The notes under the pieces: model-generated
Seen by the model: the letters and a program-made list of their open reading frames with translations, nothing else
What the model was told of the DNA's origin: nothing
The model's database searches: none
Shown here: in pieces, positions 10,781 to 24,200 of the stretch
Layout: each line of letters starts with the position of its first letter
Position numbering within the stretch: position 1 is the stretch's first letter
DNA from: Sympetrum striolatum
Taxonomy: Eukaryota; Arthropoda; Insecta; Odonata; Libellulidae
NCBI GenBank assembly: GCA_947579665.1
Contig: OX388343.1
Span: 91,058,254 to 91,122,253, forward strand
Length of the DNA: 64,000 nucleotides
Direction: 5' to 3'
Translations under genes and position numbers: made by a program

Positions 10781-13605
10781 AGAAGTTTTTTTTTTAGGAA
10801 ATGAGAAGTGGAAATGAAGCAAATTTTATAATCCTTATATATGCATACTAGTTTGTTTTATTAGGAAAAGGTTTTTAAAAAGTAATGTAAAACATAAATG
10901 ATCGCCTATAGATGTTTGTTTTTATAAGCGTTCGGCAGTGAAAATTCTCCTGATTAAACGATGCATGTAGTTGGAAATAAAAAGATTGATTAACCGCTTA
11001 AATAACAATTAGAAGTCATCGTAAGTAACAAAATTTCAAAATCGTACTTATTTACAAAATAGGGACGAATTTAATTTCGAACTATTTTTAAAATATCACA
11101 TCGTAAACGACCTTTTATTATTATTTTACGCAATTTATGGCAGTTTTAAGAAAATTCATCAAAAACTTTATGGGATATCACGTTCACCGTTACAGAAATC
11201 AGCATTTCGAGAAAGACGCCTTTTAAGTTTTAATTGTAATTATTTCATAGTAAACTAATTTTAATTTTACTATTAGCCGTGAATGCGAAACCAATATACA
11301 ATGAAGATGTAGGGGAAAGTAAAACACGAAACGCCTTTAGAGTAATTCGTCACTGGGTGCACCGGCACATGGAGGAAAATACTCGTACAAAATTTACTCA
11401 GAATTAAATAATAAAGTCGATTTTACAGATGTAACTGCGAAATTTTCAATAAATGTTATCTCCATTCAAAATTTAAAAAATGCAAGAAATATGTGGAAAA
11501 TTAATTTTCTAGATCTTTAGGTTCCCTACTCCTAAAGAAACGTAAGTGACTAAGGAATAGCTGATGGTTTATCAACATTTTCTTAACACTCGGTAAATAT
11601 TACATACTATCTAATTAACTATATATTTGGTAGCGATATATGAGAGGATATTTTGCATTTATTACTGAGTATAATCAAGAGAATTTTTTGCAATTTCTAG
11701 CAAGATTTTACTATTAACTCCTCAGCTGATGGTCAGCGAAATCATTCTTCTAAAGACAAGTATACCTTTCCTTTCCGTCTAAACAATCTTTTGTAAAGAA
11801 TATCCTGAGGCGAACCTACTTTTTTCTTAGAACATGATGGGCTATTTGTTTAGAGTTCCTCCACATCCTGTATTGCTAGGTAACATGTTTTGTCTCGGAA
11901 GGTCGGGCATTCTGGTCGCACGAAAAACCTGGGCTACCTTTTAAAACTCTTTGTTTCCTTCTAGTTGTACTCTTGAAGTGTTTCCCTCCCACGCTAATCA
12001 GGCAAACGAGGGAGAATTCAAGGTCGAGGCTAAAGGGGAACCAAACTGTGTGGAAATGCCTGCAATATAAGAAAAGCTATTCAACTGCTATTTTTTTGGG
12101 GACGGCCCTCGCTGACAATCTGCGTTGTGAAACAGTGCGAAGGAAAAATGTTTGCAATCCAGACAAAAGAGCGCCGTGCTGACACCAAGCGCTTCCACAA
12201 TGGAAGTAACGAGCTGAATGGAGTTTGGTCGTAAACTGTCTCTTTTATTTTACAAGAGGGCGATGTGTTTTTGGAGACCCCACTTTCGTTTATTTGCGGT
12301 TTCTACAGCACCGACATTCATTCTCGATGAAGGCCTGGAAACCCTGAAATTATACACTTGATGTGAGAAACAATATTCGAAAGCCATATAATAAAACCAG
12401 CAAGTAATATCAATTCAACATCTATAGAGGTTGACAGAAGTATGATGTATGTTTCCATCCATCCATCAATCGATAGATAAATAGGAGTAAAATCTAATCA
12501 ATATGACATGGCCAGATATCGTGGAAATCCATGACAAAGTTCTAAATGAACTAAATAGTCCTTAACATACACCAAATATTTATTGCACGACTAGTTTCGG
12601 CCAAAACTACGGCCCTCCTCTTTAATGCGAAGTTAATATTTTAGAAATTAAGATAAAACACTTCGTATACTTCCACAGATTTTATTATTACGGCGACATG
12701 TTTAATTACTTTCAAATACAGAGAGTTTACGTCAAAATAGAACCATGGAATCATACAAAACGTCTTATTTCAATCTCTATATGAATGCAAAGAAATATAG
12801 GAATAAATAAATATAGGAATATTGCTAGGACTTTCTCTACTTACACTACCGTTAAACTTACGTAATATCAAATTTGAGGATTGCCATACAAGTTCGAAAC
12901 TCATCATTAAACCTTTATACTTTTAGGTATATACTCCTCGAGCCATCAAAGCGTACGGCCAGGGTGAAAAATAAGTTATTTACCATACGTATTTCCCCTT
13001 GGAGTTCCACTCCACAGTCCTTCAAAGAGTATAGTTTCAGTGTAATAGGATGCAAAGATTAGTAGAATATGCGGGAATATTCATTGAGAATACAAGCAAT
13101 GGCGTATTTTCCCCTCTCTCGACTTCTTCTAGAATACTAGATTTGTTAAAGCAGATTTCAAGTTCGACAGCGAAATTTCGGTTATGATAGAGATCTTTGT
13201 GGGTTTCTTTTTGAGATAAAAGCTTTGATTACTGACGAAAGCTGTTCAAAAAACGTACGAGAACGTAAATCGCCGACGGAGCATTGTTACTCTAGTTAAC
13301 AAGGTTCTCGAGCATCGAGAGAAAACGGAAAAGCATAACAAGGAAATAATTGTAAGGTTTGCTGGTCGCTTGCTTAACGGAGCATTACGTTAAATAATAT
13401 CAATTAAGTTAGGGATTTCGGTGTCTTTATAACGTTTTCTGATACTGCGGAGATTATCAGGGCCATTATGTAAATGTATTTGTGCGCTAATGTATCACGC
13501 TATGCGAAAAAGATAATGGTGTAAGCTGTGACATGCTGACCTCAGTATCATCATAAAATAGCCTCTAATTGGTTCAAAACTTTTACTTTTTAGTAATTCA
13601 AAATC
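10781..13605. other. No supported gene apart from F1 at 12.6 kb
   Basis: AT-rich, with a slightly GC-richer patch at 11,880-12,260. The 69-codon frame at 11973-12182 shows no motif I know. Two tandem ATCCATCCATCAATCGATAGAT-like units of simple sequence lie near 12455-12480. Confidence 0.4.
12570..12690 (-). repeat. Family F1 repeat
   Basis: On the minus strand: GTGGAAGTATACGAAGTG, then GGGCCGTAGTTTTGGCC forming a short stem, GAAACTAGTCGTGC and AATAAATATTTGG. It shares the stem-GAAAC-(C/T)(C/A)GGT-like core and the GTGGAA segment with other F1 copies, but the outer arms are weak here. Confidence 0.45.
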
Positions 13606-14341
13606 TCTCTTTACAGAGAGATTATGTCAGAAAACGATTGTAATGTACTTCAAAACGACCTGGGCGTAATATCAGGATGGTGTAAAGATTGGCAGCTGGA
13701 TTTAAATATAAATAAATGCGTTGCCATGAGTTTTACGCGCTCCACAAACATAATTCCCTCGCAGTACCATATTTCAGATCATCCATTAGAGTAAGTGCAC
13801 GACAACAAATACCTAGGAGTCACGCTTAGCAGTAACTTATATTTTAAAGAATGTATTCGAGATGCGATAGGAAAAGCGAATATAGCGAAATAGCTTACTT
13901 TTCTCTTATTCGTCCGAGTCTAGAATACTGCTGTGTGGTTTGGGACCCACACGAAGTAGGTTTAGTCTCAGATTTAGAGATGGTCCAGCGTAGAGCAGCC
14001 CGATTCCTTTGCGGGGATTTCAGGTTTGATAGTAGCGTTACGTCAATGATAGAGTCCCTCAGTTGGAATTCACTACAGATGAGAAGATCTGAATATCGTC
14101 GGAAACTTTTCGAAAAGTTAATTCGTTCAGAATTTATAGACGAAGTAAGTGAAATATTAGCGCCAGTAAGGAGCGAACGCGATCTCCGAGAGGCATCGAC
14201 GAAGCCTTATAGGGAAGTAATCGCAAGGACAAATAATTACTTTTGGTCGTTTTTTCCCCAAGCTATTAGAGATGCTAATAGGGATTAATGAATACTGGAG
14301 GTGTATTACACCCCCTGCCATACGCCTCTGGCGGCTCGCGG
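13606..14341 (+). mobile_element. CR1/L2-like LINE fragment (RT C-terminal part plus 3' UTR), pseudogenised
   Basis: From 13606 the frame reads through residues typical of the C-terminal half of a CR1/L2-clade reverse transcriptase: LYREIMSEND, LGVISGWCKDWQLDLN, a KYLGVTLSS motif, then YFSLIRPSLEYCCVVWDP, QRRAARFLCG and finally SFFPQAIRDANRD with a stop at 14286-14288. The catalytic FADD-type motif lies upstream and is missing because the copy is 5'-truncated. It is dead: there is a TAA at 13792-13794, and around 13880-13890 about 20 residues are missing with a shift into the frame open from 13851 to 14288. The 3' UTR holds ACACCCCCTGCCATACGCC and GGCGGCTCGCGGGAT, a signature also found in three isolated fragments in this window. 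The product was an RNA-binding reverse transcriptase used for target-primed integration. Confidence 0.85.
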
Positions 14342-14399
14342 GATTTTAGATTTAGATATATACCAGGGATATATATCTAAATCTAAAATCTAAATCTAA
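14342..14399. repeat. Palindromic TTTAGAT-type tail of the LINE
   Basis: Directly after the LINE 3' UTR comes a hexamer-like TTTAGA tail. The segment 14342-14362 is followed by a short spacer (CCAGGG) and then its exact inverted copy to about 14390, after which further AAATCTAA units run to 14399. A simple microsatellite tail at the end of CR1/L2 elements is expected; a tail of two arms in opposite orientation is not. Confidence 0.75.
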
Positions 14400-16101
14400 A
14401 CCTGTCAATAAATAACTGCGTTTATACACATTTGAAAGCACTTTAGCCGTTATTCTATTTGTATTTCTGATATGAATTTCAAATCATAATGAAAGCATCT
14501 AGCTTCATGTAAGAATATTTTGACCACATATCTAAGTCAAACATTTCATAACTTTCGTAAGAGGTTTTATTTTTAATAAAATCACTCGTGGAGGTTTCGA
14601 GATGTGTTTACTTTAGGGGGTTTGCTTATTCATTCCACTGAGTTACGAAAGAACGTATTAATTATGTGCTTGGACCATTTCAACCAAGTCCGGAGAGACA
14701 CCGAAGCCTCACGAGTGAAAATGGTTTGACGATGAAATCAGTCAGATATCAACGATCAACAGCCATTTGCTGAATAATAGATTAATAAACAGCATTGATT
14801 GGAGGTTATTTTGGTTGGTTTTTTCTCTATGCCGTCGTCTATTTTTCTATTCAAAGATCTTTTTATGTCACTTATTAGTGTAACTCATATTCTTCGATCA
14901 AATTCTAAATATATAAAGAATAATGGACTGAATTAAAGCAACAATAATATTGATATTAAGAACCTAAATGCAATCACTTCTACGCATATTTTCAATTCTA
15001 TGAACGCATTTTGTTCGCAAGAGACTGAACTCAAAGATTCTAACCAATAGTGTTTTGACATTAACTTTGTATTGCGATCATTATGTTTCTGACCATAAAA
15101 ATATATGAGGCTTGTAAAAAAAGGTAAGCTTTCCAAAACAAACTGATACATTCCTTGAGAGTTTTGCGTTAAAGAAAAACATGGAGCAACCTTTTGGGTG
15201 GCTATAGCTCGTCCCGTTCCCCTGGAGTCGCGCCTAAAAGGAAATAATGAGAGAATTAAAAATATGTGTAGCATCTCGAAGCCAACCGGAGCAGTCAGCT
15301 TGGTACCTGTTGCCCATAAGTAAACCTTCCATTGCTTAAGATGACATAATAGGCAAGGAAACAGATCCCATAACAGTCCAGCAGTTTCCTCTTCCTACTT
15401 TCCTCGAAGGTTCGTCAACGCTGCAAAATTCGGTCTGCGTATGGAAATGGAGATTCGCTCACGATCCTTGCTTCAGGGAGAGCGCACTCTCTCTGATAAG
15501 AGCTTCCTATTTTTTCCAGCAAGGTTGGGCAACAGAGCGAGCAGAGATGAAACAGAAGTGTATTGGGGCCGTGGGGAGCGTTGACCTCTCTTGCGACACT
15601 TGCGGCGATGAGAGGGGAAGTGTTGGCACTTCAATAAGCCTTTTACAAGTCCATGCGGGGAGGTAACGCCTTATCGACTTTCCTCATAACATTTATCGAG
15701 CTATTTGTAGGCCCATCAGTTTCCTCACGAAATCCTAGCGCAGGAGAAATGTTTTCAGCGTGTCTTTGTTTCATTAGAGAATTCCTATGAGCGAAATTGT
15801 TTAACACCACATGTGGCACACTCAATCAGATTTAACGTATTGGTTGATTACAAAATTTGAGAAATTCATCCGCTTACATTTTTTAAAGTGTCTCATGTAT
15901 GAGAAAGGATATTTCCTGCTCTTAGAAATTCATCGCGTTTTTCGAATGAGACAAAATTCCAAAAATTGTGTCTTTTCAATAGAATGAACGTGTGTACTTG
16001 ATAAATTGAACCAAACTGCTCTCCTTCGGCTTTAAATCAGTCTCTCTAAAAGAATGTTTACGTGGGTTCGTTTAATTCTGATATGAAGAGTAAATAGAAT
16101 A
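14400..16101. other. No supported gene
   Basis: A GC-richer stretch at 15,470-15,630 (CAACAGAGCGAGCAG, GGCCGTGGGGAGCG) is unassigned. The 113-codon minus frame at 14933-15274 lacks recognisable domains. Confidence 0.45.
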
Positions 16102-16115
16102 CTTTCATAGATAAT

Positions 16116-16248
16116 AAATGGGTGGAAATAACTGTGAAAAATTCCACTTTAAAATTTGAAGTGTTTTTTAAAGTGGAATTTTCCACAGTTATTTCCACCC
16201 ATTTATTAGGATGGAGTTCCACAAAGTTAAAGCTTCCTTGATTGATTT
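16116..16248. mobile_element. Snap-back insertion with 14-bp TSD (family F2)
   Basis: The flanks CTTTCATAGATAAT at 16102-16115 and 16249-16262 are identical. Inside, two inverted arms (16113-16151 and 16169-16207) match at 38 of 39 positions around a 17-nt loop, and the outer edge of the left arm coincides with the TSD junction. The remaining 41 nt (16208-16248) are an unpaired tail containing GGATGGAGTTCCACAAAG. On the minus strand, tail plus right arm (GGAAGCTTT, GGAACTCCAT, GGTGGAAATAAC) match the repeat copies at 6.5 and 42.3 kb. Confidence 0.8.
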
Positions 16249-16262
16249 CTTTCATAGATAAT

Positions 16263-19200
16263 GAATAACAAAACTGGGTTGAATACAATTGATCTTATAG
16301 AAATTAAGGGAACGAGTAACAAAAATCAAATAATGCAGTCGAATACGAGTCATCTACTTATTGAATTTTCGATTGATCAGCTGATGGGAACTGATGTGTT
16401 TCACAGATTCATCAGTATATACTATTAGCATTTACAATACAACCCTTCGCAATACACATTTGCTGAAGTAATGTTACAACTTCTTCCTCATGTCATGATC
16501 GATGAAACATTATTATGGAAATGTAAAGGGTTTCGGGAAAGAGTCCCATAGAAAACAATACAAGAGCAGACTTTTTAATTGACTGATCCCCTTTCCTTTT
16601 ATTATATATTGTACGAAAATAATTCATTCTTTTCATAAAATGAAATTCGAATTGAGTGAGGTGTGTTATACAAATACAGTTTGAGAAGTGACTTGCCTTG
16701 TCGGTTCGCCGGATGGAAATATATGTTATCTTCTCCTTATTCCTCTAAATATTTAGAAAACGTAATCCTTTGCAATTTCACGCCCAAACGGGGAAGAGGT
16801 GATCGAAAAAGCAAGGAATTTTAATGCGTCAAACGAGAAACGGAGATTTAGCTTGCCAAAAGGAATTCACACAACCGGTCGCAACAATACTGCGAAAAAC
16901 ACGTCCTAGACCCGTCACTTTCCCAAAGAAATAAATATATAGCATTTCGTAGCCGATAAATTTTCTTCGTGGCCTTCGAAACGGGACGTATATATGAGCA
17001 ACAAAATAAAACTTGGGCCAGTAATTCATGCCTTGGTAATACAGCAACCTTTGATGTGGATTTAATGTAACTGATCATAATTATCTTCCTTTAAGTCTAT
17101 CTACCTGAGCCAGTCATCAGAAAGCAAATACCACCGAGAGAAATTTCTCTTATCTAATGTTTGTTCACACAGTCACAAGCTATTGATAAAAATGTACGTT
17201 TCCGTGTTATTTTTCTGTCCTGTAACACATATCCAAGGCTTATTTTTCATTACCGGATCGACAACCTTTTAACTGCCTAAAGGAAGGTATTAGATACAGA
17301 TTGAGAGTCCAAAGATAAAACTAACTATACATATAGTTATCTCGAATCGAATTTGCTAAATCATTTCATTGACTCTCTAAATTAAACAGTTGATAAATAC
17401 CAGCAATCTGATTGAAAATTCACCTCGGGCAAAAAGAAAGCAAGACTGAATCCTATTGAAAGACATACCGGACAGTTACGAGTATTTTGTCTCGAAAGCT
17501 GCATAATGAACTCTATTGCACATAAAACATTTCTATAAACTATTTTTGATTTTTAAATTAACTTCAATTCGTAAAATAAAAACAGTAGGAAAGAATATTA
17601 CGAAAAATCAAGCTGACTTTAGTTAAAATGAATTTTTCATAGGACGTCAAAAACCACAGTAAAACGTCATACGTTGTAATTCGGCTTATTTTTAGCTTCA
17701 GAAGCGATGAAAATTCTCCCAATGAATCGGAAGAAAGTAATTTTAGTTTGAAATCTTGATTGAGAACTGTTTTTGGTGCATGATTAGTTGAATATTGAAG
17801 CTGAGTTTGAATCCAGACCATTTTACTATGTTTATTGAAGCTCAGGAAAAACTCATTCTAACAAAGCTGAAGTAAAATCACAAACATGAGTCCTATGATA
17901 AAGGAAAATATCTTTTTATTTCTGTTCGTAACATTCATGCCCCTCGATGTTAAAAGTTGTTTTAGCTTAGAAATCGACCATTTCATCGAAGATAAACTAA
18001 TCCTTAGAGGCGTAATCCAGAGGATTAAATGCGCTGGTCTCCCTAAACTAGGTCGCTAGTCCCGACCTAGCCTTCGGCTTGGAAGGCTATCAGCATCTGA
18101 AGCGTCAATCGCAGGCGTAAGTTAGATCCAGCTGGAAATGAAAGGATGCAGGTATGGCCGGGTACGTAAAAGGTAAAGAGCTCATAAATATGTCTCTTCT
18201 CCCTCGAGATTTATTCCTTAGCTTAATTTTTCCGCAAACCAGTAGTAAATGGCTGACGCATGAATACATTTCTCATTGATAATGTCTCCTTCATTCGAGG
18301 AATGGGAAAAAGACCCGTTGATGGCGATTATTCGCTTAAACCGGTCATACGGCGATTAAATGATGCAAGAACGTCCTATAATTTTAATTTATTCCTAAAT
18401 GGTGCATACATTTCTAAATAGTACATATATTTCAGAGATACGACGCCATAATACGTGTATTTTAGTTAATCTTATTTTAAGGGAAAATGGCGATATGATA
18501 AATTTACTTAACATTACTTGTAATTAAAAGAGAAATCCAATATATATCGAAATAACACCTTATCTTTTTACACATATCCCAATTTTTGTTTATAGTGATA
18601 TACCAATAAAAGAAGAATTTAATTTAAATACTTTTCAGTAACAGCGGCCAGCGATAACGGAAAATTATTTTTATGTATGTATAAATTTTATCTATCCATT
18701 CCAAAATATAAGTTAAAGGGTATGATCGCCGTGATTTTTTATAATATTTCTCAAATGGTAATGTAGATAAAAATAATATGATTCATTCCAATTGGAATAT
18801 ACTTCACAATAACACATTAAGCATTATTATTTTTAATCTACAGCGAATTAAAATATTACTGTTTATTGATACCATGCTCATTATGAAATATTTTTACTGA
18901 ATACTACAAAGCCAACGAATACACTGTAGAAAATACTATAATACATTGGGGATTATCCTGAAACTATAACTCATGATAAATTAAGAGCTACTCTTATTAT
19001 TATTTAAAATTTAAAGCAAAAATTATTTCAATTTAGAATGCCCCTTCAAATCAGGATAGCTTTATTCCTTTATGTCTATGCTCTGAATATTTTTTACTTA
19101 CTCTGGAAACTATAAATATTTCTCCCGAAAGACTAAATGAAGGTAAGACATAAACAACGCCACACCTAGAAAAGCCTTGGATATTCTCAATGACAGCCGC

Positions 19201-19672
19201 CACATGCCAGAATAACATACCAAGAGAAATGGGTAAATTGGTGTGAGAGAGGTCAAGAGAAAAGGATGCGCCACTTTGTCTATTTCAAAGGGATCCCTAC
19301 CGGACATACACGCCCTTTGCGTGAAACTCGTTAGCGCTTGGAAGATACGATTTGCGGTCGTGAATTCTTTATACGGAACAAGAGAGAAGATAGGGATTTT
19401 AGATGGATGTGATTTATGAATATATATACAAGGAAAACAGCTTAGTATACCCAGTGAAAATTTAAAACGGAAGGAAAAGAAGAATAAAAATAAGTATGTA
19501 TACTAAAATTATAATGTTATTATATTACTGCCAAAACGTATGATAGGTGTTGTTTGCTATACAAAATATAACTAGTCCTCCTCAATTTTCTATCATTCCG
19601 TATCATTAACTTATGCTTCAAAGCAGAGTAAAATATCATCGTTATTATTATAAACCGATTAACTAATTTTCC
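16263..19672. other. No supported gene apart from the hairpin cluster at 18.0 kb
   Basis: AT-rich. Minus-strand frames of 72-85 codons at 16.8-17.8 kb overlap in two frames and show no domain. Nothing in 18,100-19,600 stands out. Confidence 0.45.
17998..18087. other. Cluster of three adjacent hairpins
   Basis: Within 90 bp there are three non-overlapping perfect stems: TAATCCT (17998-18004) with AGGATTA (18021-18027), CTAGGTCG (18048-18055) with CGACCTAG (18063-18070), and GCCTTC (18070-18075) with GAAGGC (18082-18087). The patch 18,000-18,180 is richer in GC than its surroundings. It could be a structured RNA segment or the end of an unknown element; no family recognised and no B box present. 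Confidence 0.4.
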
Positions 19673-19743
19673 TGCAGATGGCCAAATGGGAAACACGTTT
19701 GTCTTTGGTAAAAATGTTCCAGGTTCGAATTCCGGTAGGGACC
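19673..19743 (+). mobile_element. Decayed tRNA-like SINE head, copy C
   Basis: This stretch lines up along its length with the tRNA-like head of SINE copies A and B: GGCCAAATGGGAAACACG matches the A-box half, GTTTGTCTTTGG the anticodon-side segment, and AGGTTCGAATTCCGGTAGGGACC the B box and acceptor side. Many substitutions separate it from the other copies. The characteristic body after the tRNA part (TGTGCGAAATGACC) is not recognisable, and I see no TSD. It is either an old truncated copy of the same SINE or a member of a related subfamily with another tail. Confidence 0.6.
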
Positions 19744-20384
19744 ATAATATTGATAGCTTTATGTGGGCTGCTGCATCATGGTTTTCATTTTCTATTTACA
19801 GTAATGCTTATCGAAGCTCAAACTCACATACTCGTATTAGCTATGGAACGGAAAACATATTGATGATTCTGAAAACTTTCGCATAATGAAAACAACCGAA
19901 TTTATAAGGGTATATAAGCAGCATTGATGGTGTAAGATTCTTGTATAATTTAAAAATGACTGATGTTTTCCGTTGGCGTTCTTTGAACTTTTGTTTTGCC
20001 TCTTTCCCTCATTTCTCAATGAAATTATTAAATGTCCTTGGCCAAATTTCCTTATTGATCTCCTCTAGTCGATGACTGATTAAATGAGTAAATGCAATCA
20101 ATTCAGAGCTGATAACTACTCTTTCACGTGATTAGCCTAATTTCAATTTACTATAACCTCAACTGCATTTAAACAATGTTGCTTTGAATTTCGTCAGTCT
20201 ATTACTTCACCAAACCAATTCTAGAATAATTTGTAAGTTTTACTCTGCTACAACACTATTTTAGCGACAAAGAAGTAAACAAAATCTTTGAATAGATGAA
20301 ATCATTTTCAAGTATGGTATTTCGTCAGGGTCCTTCCAGATTGATCTATTTTTTCACAAACAAGGACATAAATGGTTAAATTAT

Positions 20385-20453
20385 GGATTAAATGGAAGAT
20401 GGGACTTTTTAGTTCCAATTTCGCCCAATTAAGTCGTCAATAAATAAATAAAT
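20385..20453 (+). repeat. LINE-like 3' UTR fragment, family F5
   Basis: TGGAAGATGGGACTTTTTAG, TTCCAATTTCGCCCAATTAA, then TCAATAAATAAATAAAT. The sequence before a run of AATA units looks like the 3' end of a non-LTR element. Similar strings occur at 29.7 and 51.4 kb. Confidence 0.4.
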
Positions 20454-21122
20454 ATTCTCCTTGGAATTTCCTTTGTAGGGAGCGATACCTTCAGTGATAT
20501 TGGACAGTTTCGTAAAGCTTATGAAAGGAATGAGCATCGAAAAGTTTACTATCGCTTATTTCGAATTATTGGCTATCTTCGTCGAAGAGGATCGCATCTT
20601 AAAACCTGAGAAAATTCTCCGAGATTGGAAAATCTCACTCAAAGGAATAACATTTGGATTCTTTCCCAATCCGTTCCCAATATAATGCATTAATTTAACT
20701 TTACTGTGCCACAACATATTAGATTAATTAAATTCTCGAAATATTTCCTTTTATACAGGATTTCCTCTCATAAAGTTCTGTTAAATGGGGATTCCAATAA
20801 GAAGAAGAACTTCAGAAAGGGGGTAAGCGACTTTCAAACATTTTCCATCGTGATTAGTTATTACTCATGTCAGTTCTTAATGGCATCATCCTAAAGACTT
20901 GCTTGATAATGTATTTCTCACGACAAATTACTTATCAGAGTTGGTAATATATGTACACGCAAGCACTGTGAAATATTAAATTATTTAGCAATTACTTAAT
21001 ATTCAGGAAAGGGATTGAATATTACTTAGCAACTGGTGAAGTGGAATACGTCGCTATTGAATGGAAGCCGAAATCTAGCTGTGTTTCAATTCGAATACCA
21101 CTGAATAGTAATTTGCCATAGG

Positions 21123-21251
21123 TTATACAAGAAGTGAAAAATAGTGACTTGGCTGGGACTTTTTTACTTTAGTTTATTTTTCACTTCCTGTATTACCTCG
21201 GGTTAAGTTGCATGCTTTCCTGTGCTAAAAAAGGCTTAATTTCTATCCTTT
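21123..21251. mobile_element. Snap-back insertion with 12-bp TSD
   Basis: ATTTGCCATAGG occurs at 21111-21122 and again at 21252-21263. Between them a 24-bp inverted repeat (21120-21143 and 21175-21198; 22 of 24 match, GAAGTGAAAAATA and complement) starts at the left TSD junction, followed by an unpaired tail of 53 nt (21199-21251). The architecture, arm at one junction and tail at the other, matches the inserts at 16.1 and 34.7 kb although the sequence is unrelated. Confidence 0.7.
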
Positions 21252-21263
21252 ATTTGCCATAGG

Positions 21264-24200
21264 ATTTTTAGGCACGTGCTATTGTACGTGTCTTTCTTAT
21301 TGATCATTTTCTTTCCCATCTTTCATTCTTCAGAACGTTACGAGTTTTTCACCTACAATAAAGATAGTGGCTTCTCGTAAACTAAGCTGAAATATTTTGG
21401 CTCCGCGGTGTCTGGATGTAATCTTTCGGCCGATGTTATTTTAAAAGGCCCTAGGAATGATTCAAAGATACGTGCCACGCCCGGGTCAAGCAGAAAATAA
21501 GAACTACGCGTTTTCCATAAATAGACAATCAGGTTAATGCAGAATGAGTTACCGGCATTGAAATTCAAGAGTAAAACACATTTTATGTCAGTTTATTACT
21601 CTGTTAAACAAAGTTTGCGAACTTTGAGAGAAAACGAATATATCAGTTATACATTATACGCGGAGCATAACATAAGTTAATACCAATATGAGATTTCCTT
21701 GTTTTCAAAGTGCCACATACCACTTGCGGCTTGCTGGGTCAGTATGTAAATATATCTCTGTCATAAAATAGCCTAATTAAATCGTCTCGATAGGTTGCTC
21801 GGGCTTCCGTATGTTTGTGAAAATATGCGGGCGATTACCTAATTTCCTTCAGAGCCAGATTAGCTTATCTACTGCACCAATGAAAGGAAATTGAATGAAT
21901 GAGTGAACATCCTAATGGGGGGCTTAGAGTCAGTGGTTGGAAACTTCGACCGAAAAAATTAGTTTTAGTTGAATGGTGGAATGGTTGCAATCACAAAGAG
22001 ATCTGTGAAGACGGGAGAGCTGAGGTAAATCATTTGGAAATGAGCTTGCAGGGCATAGGATGACCGGAGGATGATTCATGGTGCACCAGAGTGCCTCGTT
22101 TAAACTCTAAGGATAGATAAATGGAGGGACTTAGAGGAACACGGAATCGACTTGTATAATAAATTAAGAGAAAATTTTCAAATTAAATTTCCAGCGGTGT
22201 TCTGCCCACCAACGCTTTCATATTCCTGCATCTTAAATCTTTTAACACTAAACTGATGAAAAATGGGAATTAAACTTAATCTTCTCTGGCCACATTTGAC
22301 AGAATTATATATTTACGACAATCATAAAGTTCGATGAACTGAAAGTTCAAAACTTCGATTGCAATCCAAATATAAAATCATATAGATTATTGTTCTTTTA
22401 TTTCAGATGTGATGAGAGTTTATGACTTTTGCTTACTGAATTTTCATTACTACTGAGCTAAACTTTCCGAAGAGATTTCATCAGACATCATAGAATCACC
22501 AATCACCAAACATGATGTTAAAAACTTCAGAAGCTGAATTGAAATATAAAATCGGTTTGAGATGTCAAATCTTCAAAATTTTTAAGAATTCAATTTCCAC
22601 GAGGCGTATACGCTCTAGCGAAATGTCATTGTTTTGATTTTCTCAGTGATGCCGAGTAATCTTTTTTCCTATCGATAAACCATCAAGACATATCAATTTT
22701 AGTTTTTTATGCTATGAATATATTTTTCTGATAAATGATATAACTCATGCCAGGACATGATCGTCGAGGCAACGATTTCCATCTATATGCTATTATCAAC
22801 TGCTTTATTAAATTACTGATACTTGATATATAAAAAGATATTATTTCTTAAAAGATACGATTACAAGTTTCGGTTTATTACCATTATTCCTAACCGGCAT
22901 TATTGGGTCAAGGTAAAAAACCTTGGTTGATATGGTCTTGTGAGAGACTCATTTGAGAAAATTTGTTACAACTTTGCCAGTTTAACTATTGCATGAGTGT
23001 TCGAAGTGACCACTTTCATAGATATCGTACCTCTACTTACTGTTTCTCTATCATCTCTTTTGAGAGGGATATCAGACCAATTCAGTTTTTCGTAATTTCA
23101 GGAAAATGCGCCAAAGGAAAACTATCCATTCTAATAAAATTTCTTTCTTATTAATTAAATTTCTTCTGAATTATGACTTCTGAGATAATTTTTCATAGCG
23201 GTGTTAAAATTTGCATTTTAATTGAAAATAATTCAATACACCGTGCATCGAACAACCAAATTTAAGATATGATAACGAAGTGAAGGAAATACATTTATGT
23301 ATAGATAACTGCCAAACAATAAAAAGGGCCCCAATCAATCATTATGTGCCCGATTAAGCCAAGCTCGAAAACGTAGGTCGCAATTTCTGTGGAAAGGTAA
23401 ATTTGTTTCTTTCACTCGGTGATAGGTCACCATCATATTAATATCTCCAAGATTCGAAGTAAGCCTCAAAAATCATTATCGAGATAAACTTATTATCCTT
23501 TACCTTCATAATGATTCTACTGGCCCCGTCAGAATTATTCTGGCCATAATATGGCTCCGTAACCATCTCAAGCTACGTCCCCTGCTCCAGATTGGTAAGA
23601 CGAAGCGATAGCCCGCATTCCGCAGACACGTTGTCTCGAAAATAACACATCCGTGCGAAAATGCTTCCGAACGAAATTAAACCGGGGCGATCGCCCGCAT
23701 GAGACGGCTAATGGGACACAAACGAAGTGGTCACGGTTGCGCGAATTCGAGACGCACGGAACGTACAAAATGCTGTCTCTCGCTTTGTGTGACACATGAT
23801 GTGGAATGCACGTGTGAGATTGGTTGGAAAAGGATGGCTACATAATAATCGGTAAACATTGGGTTAAACTGGTGGAAATGGGAAGTATGATGATGCGAAT
23901 AAGGACTAAAACAGGCCCAGTAATTTGCCCGAGATGATCTCGAGATCAATTTTCGCTCGAGATCCATATTTCCTACCAAACTCATAAGATGCGGATATAT
24001 AAAAATAGTTAACAATAGATAGATAAAAGGAAATATATTATTAATATAGACTTATTTGAGGATTTCTTCCAATTCTAAAATTTGGCATTTCTATCGCCTA
24101 TTGAGAGCTTCGTTATAATTAGGTTATTTCACTTTTTAAATATGATATTATTGCTTCGTTTGATTTTAATTGAATGTTATTCCATCTTTCGAAAGGATTG

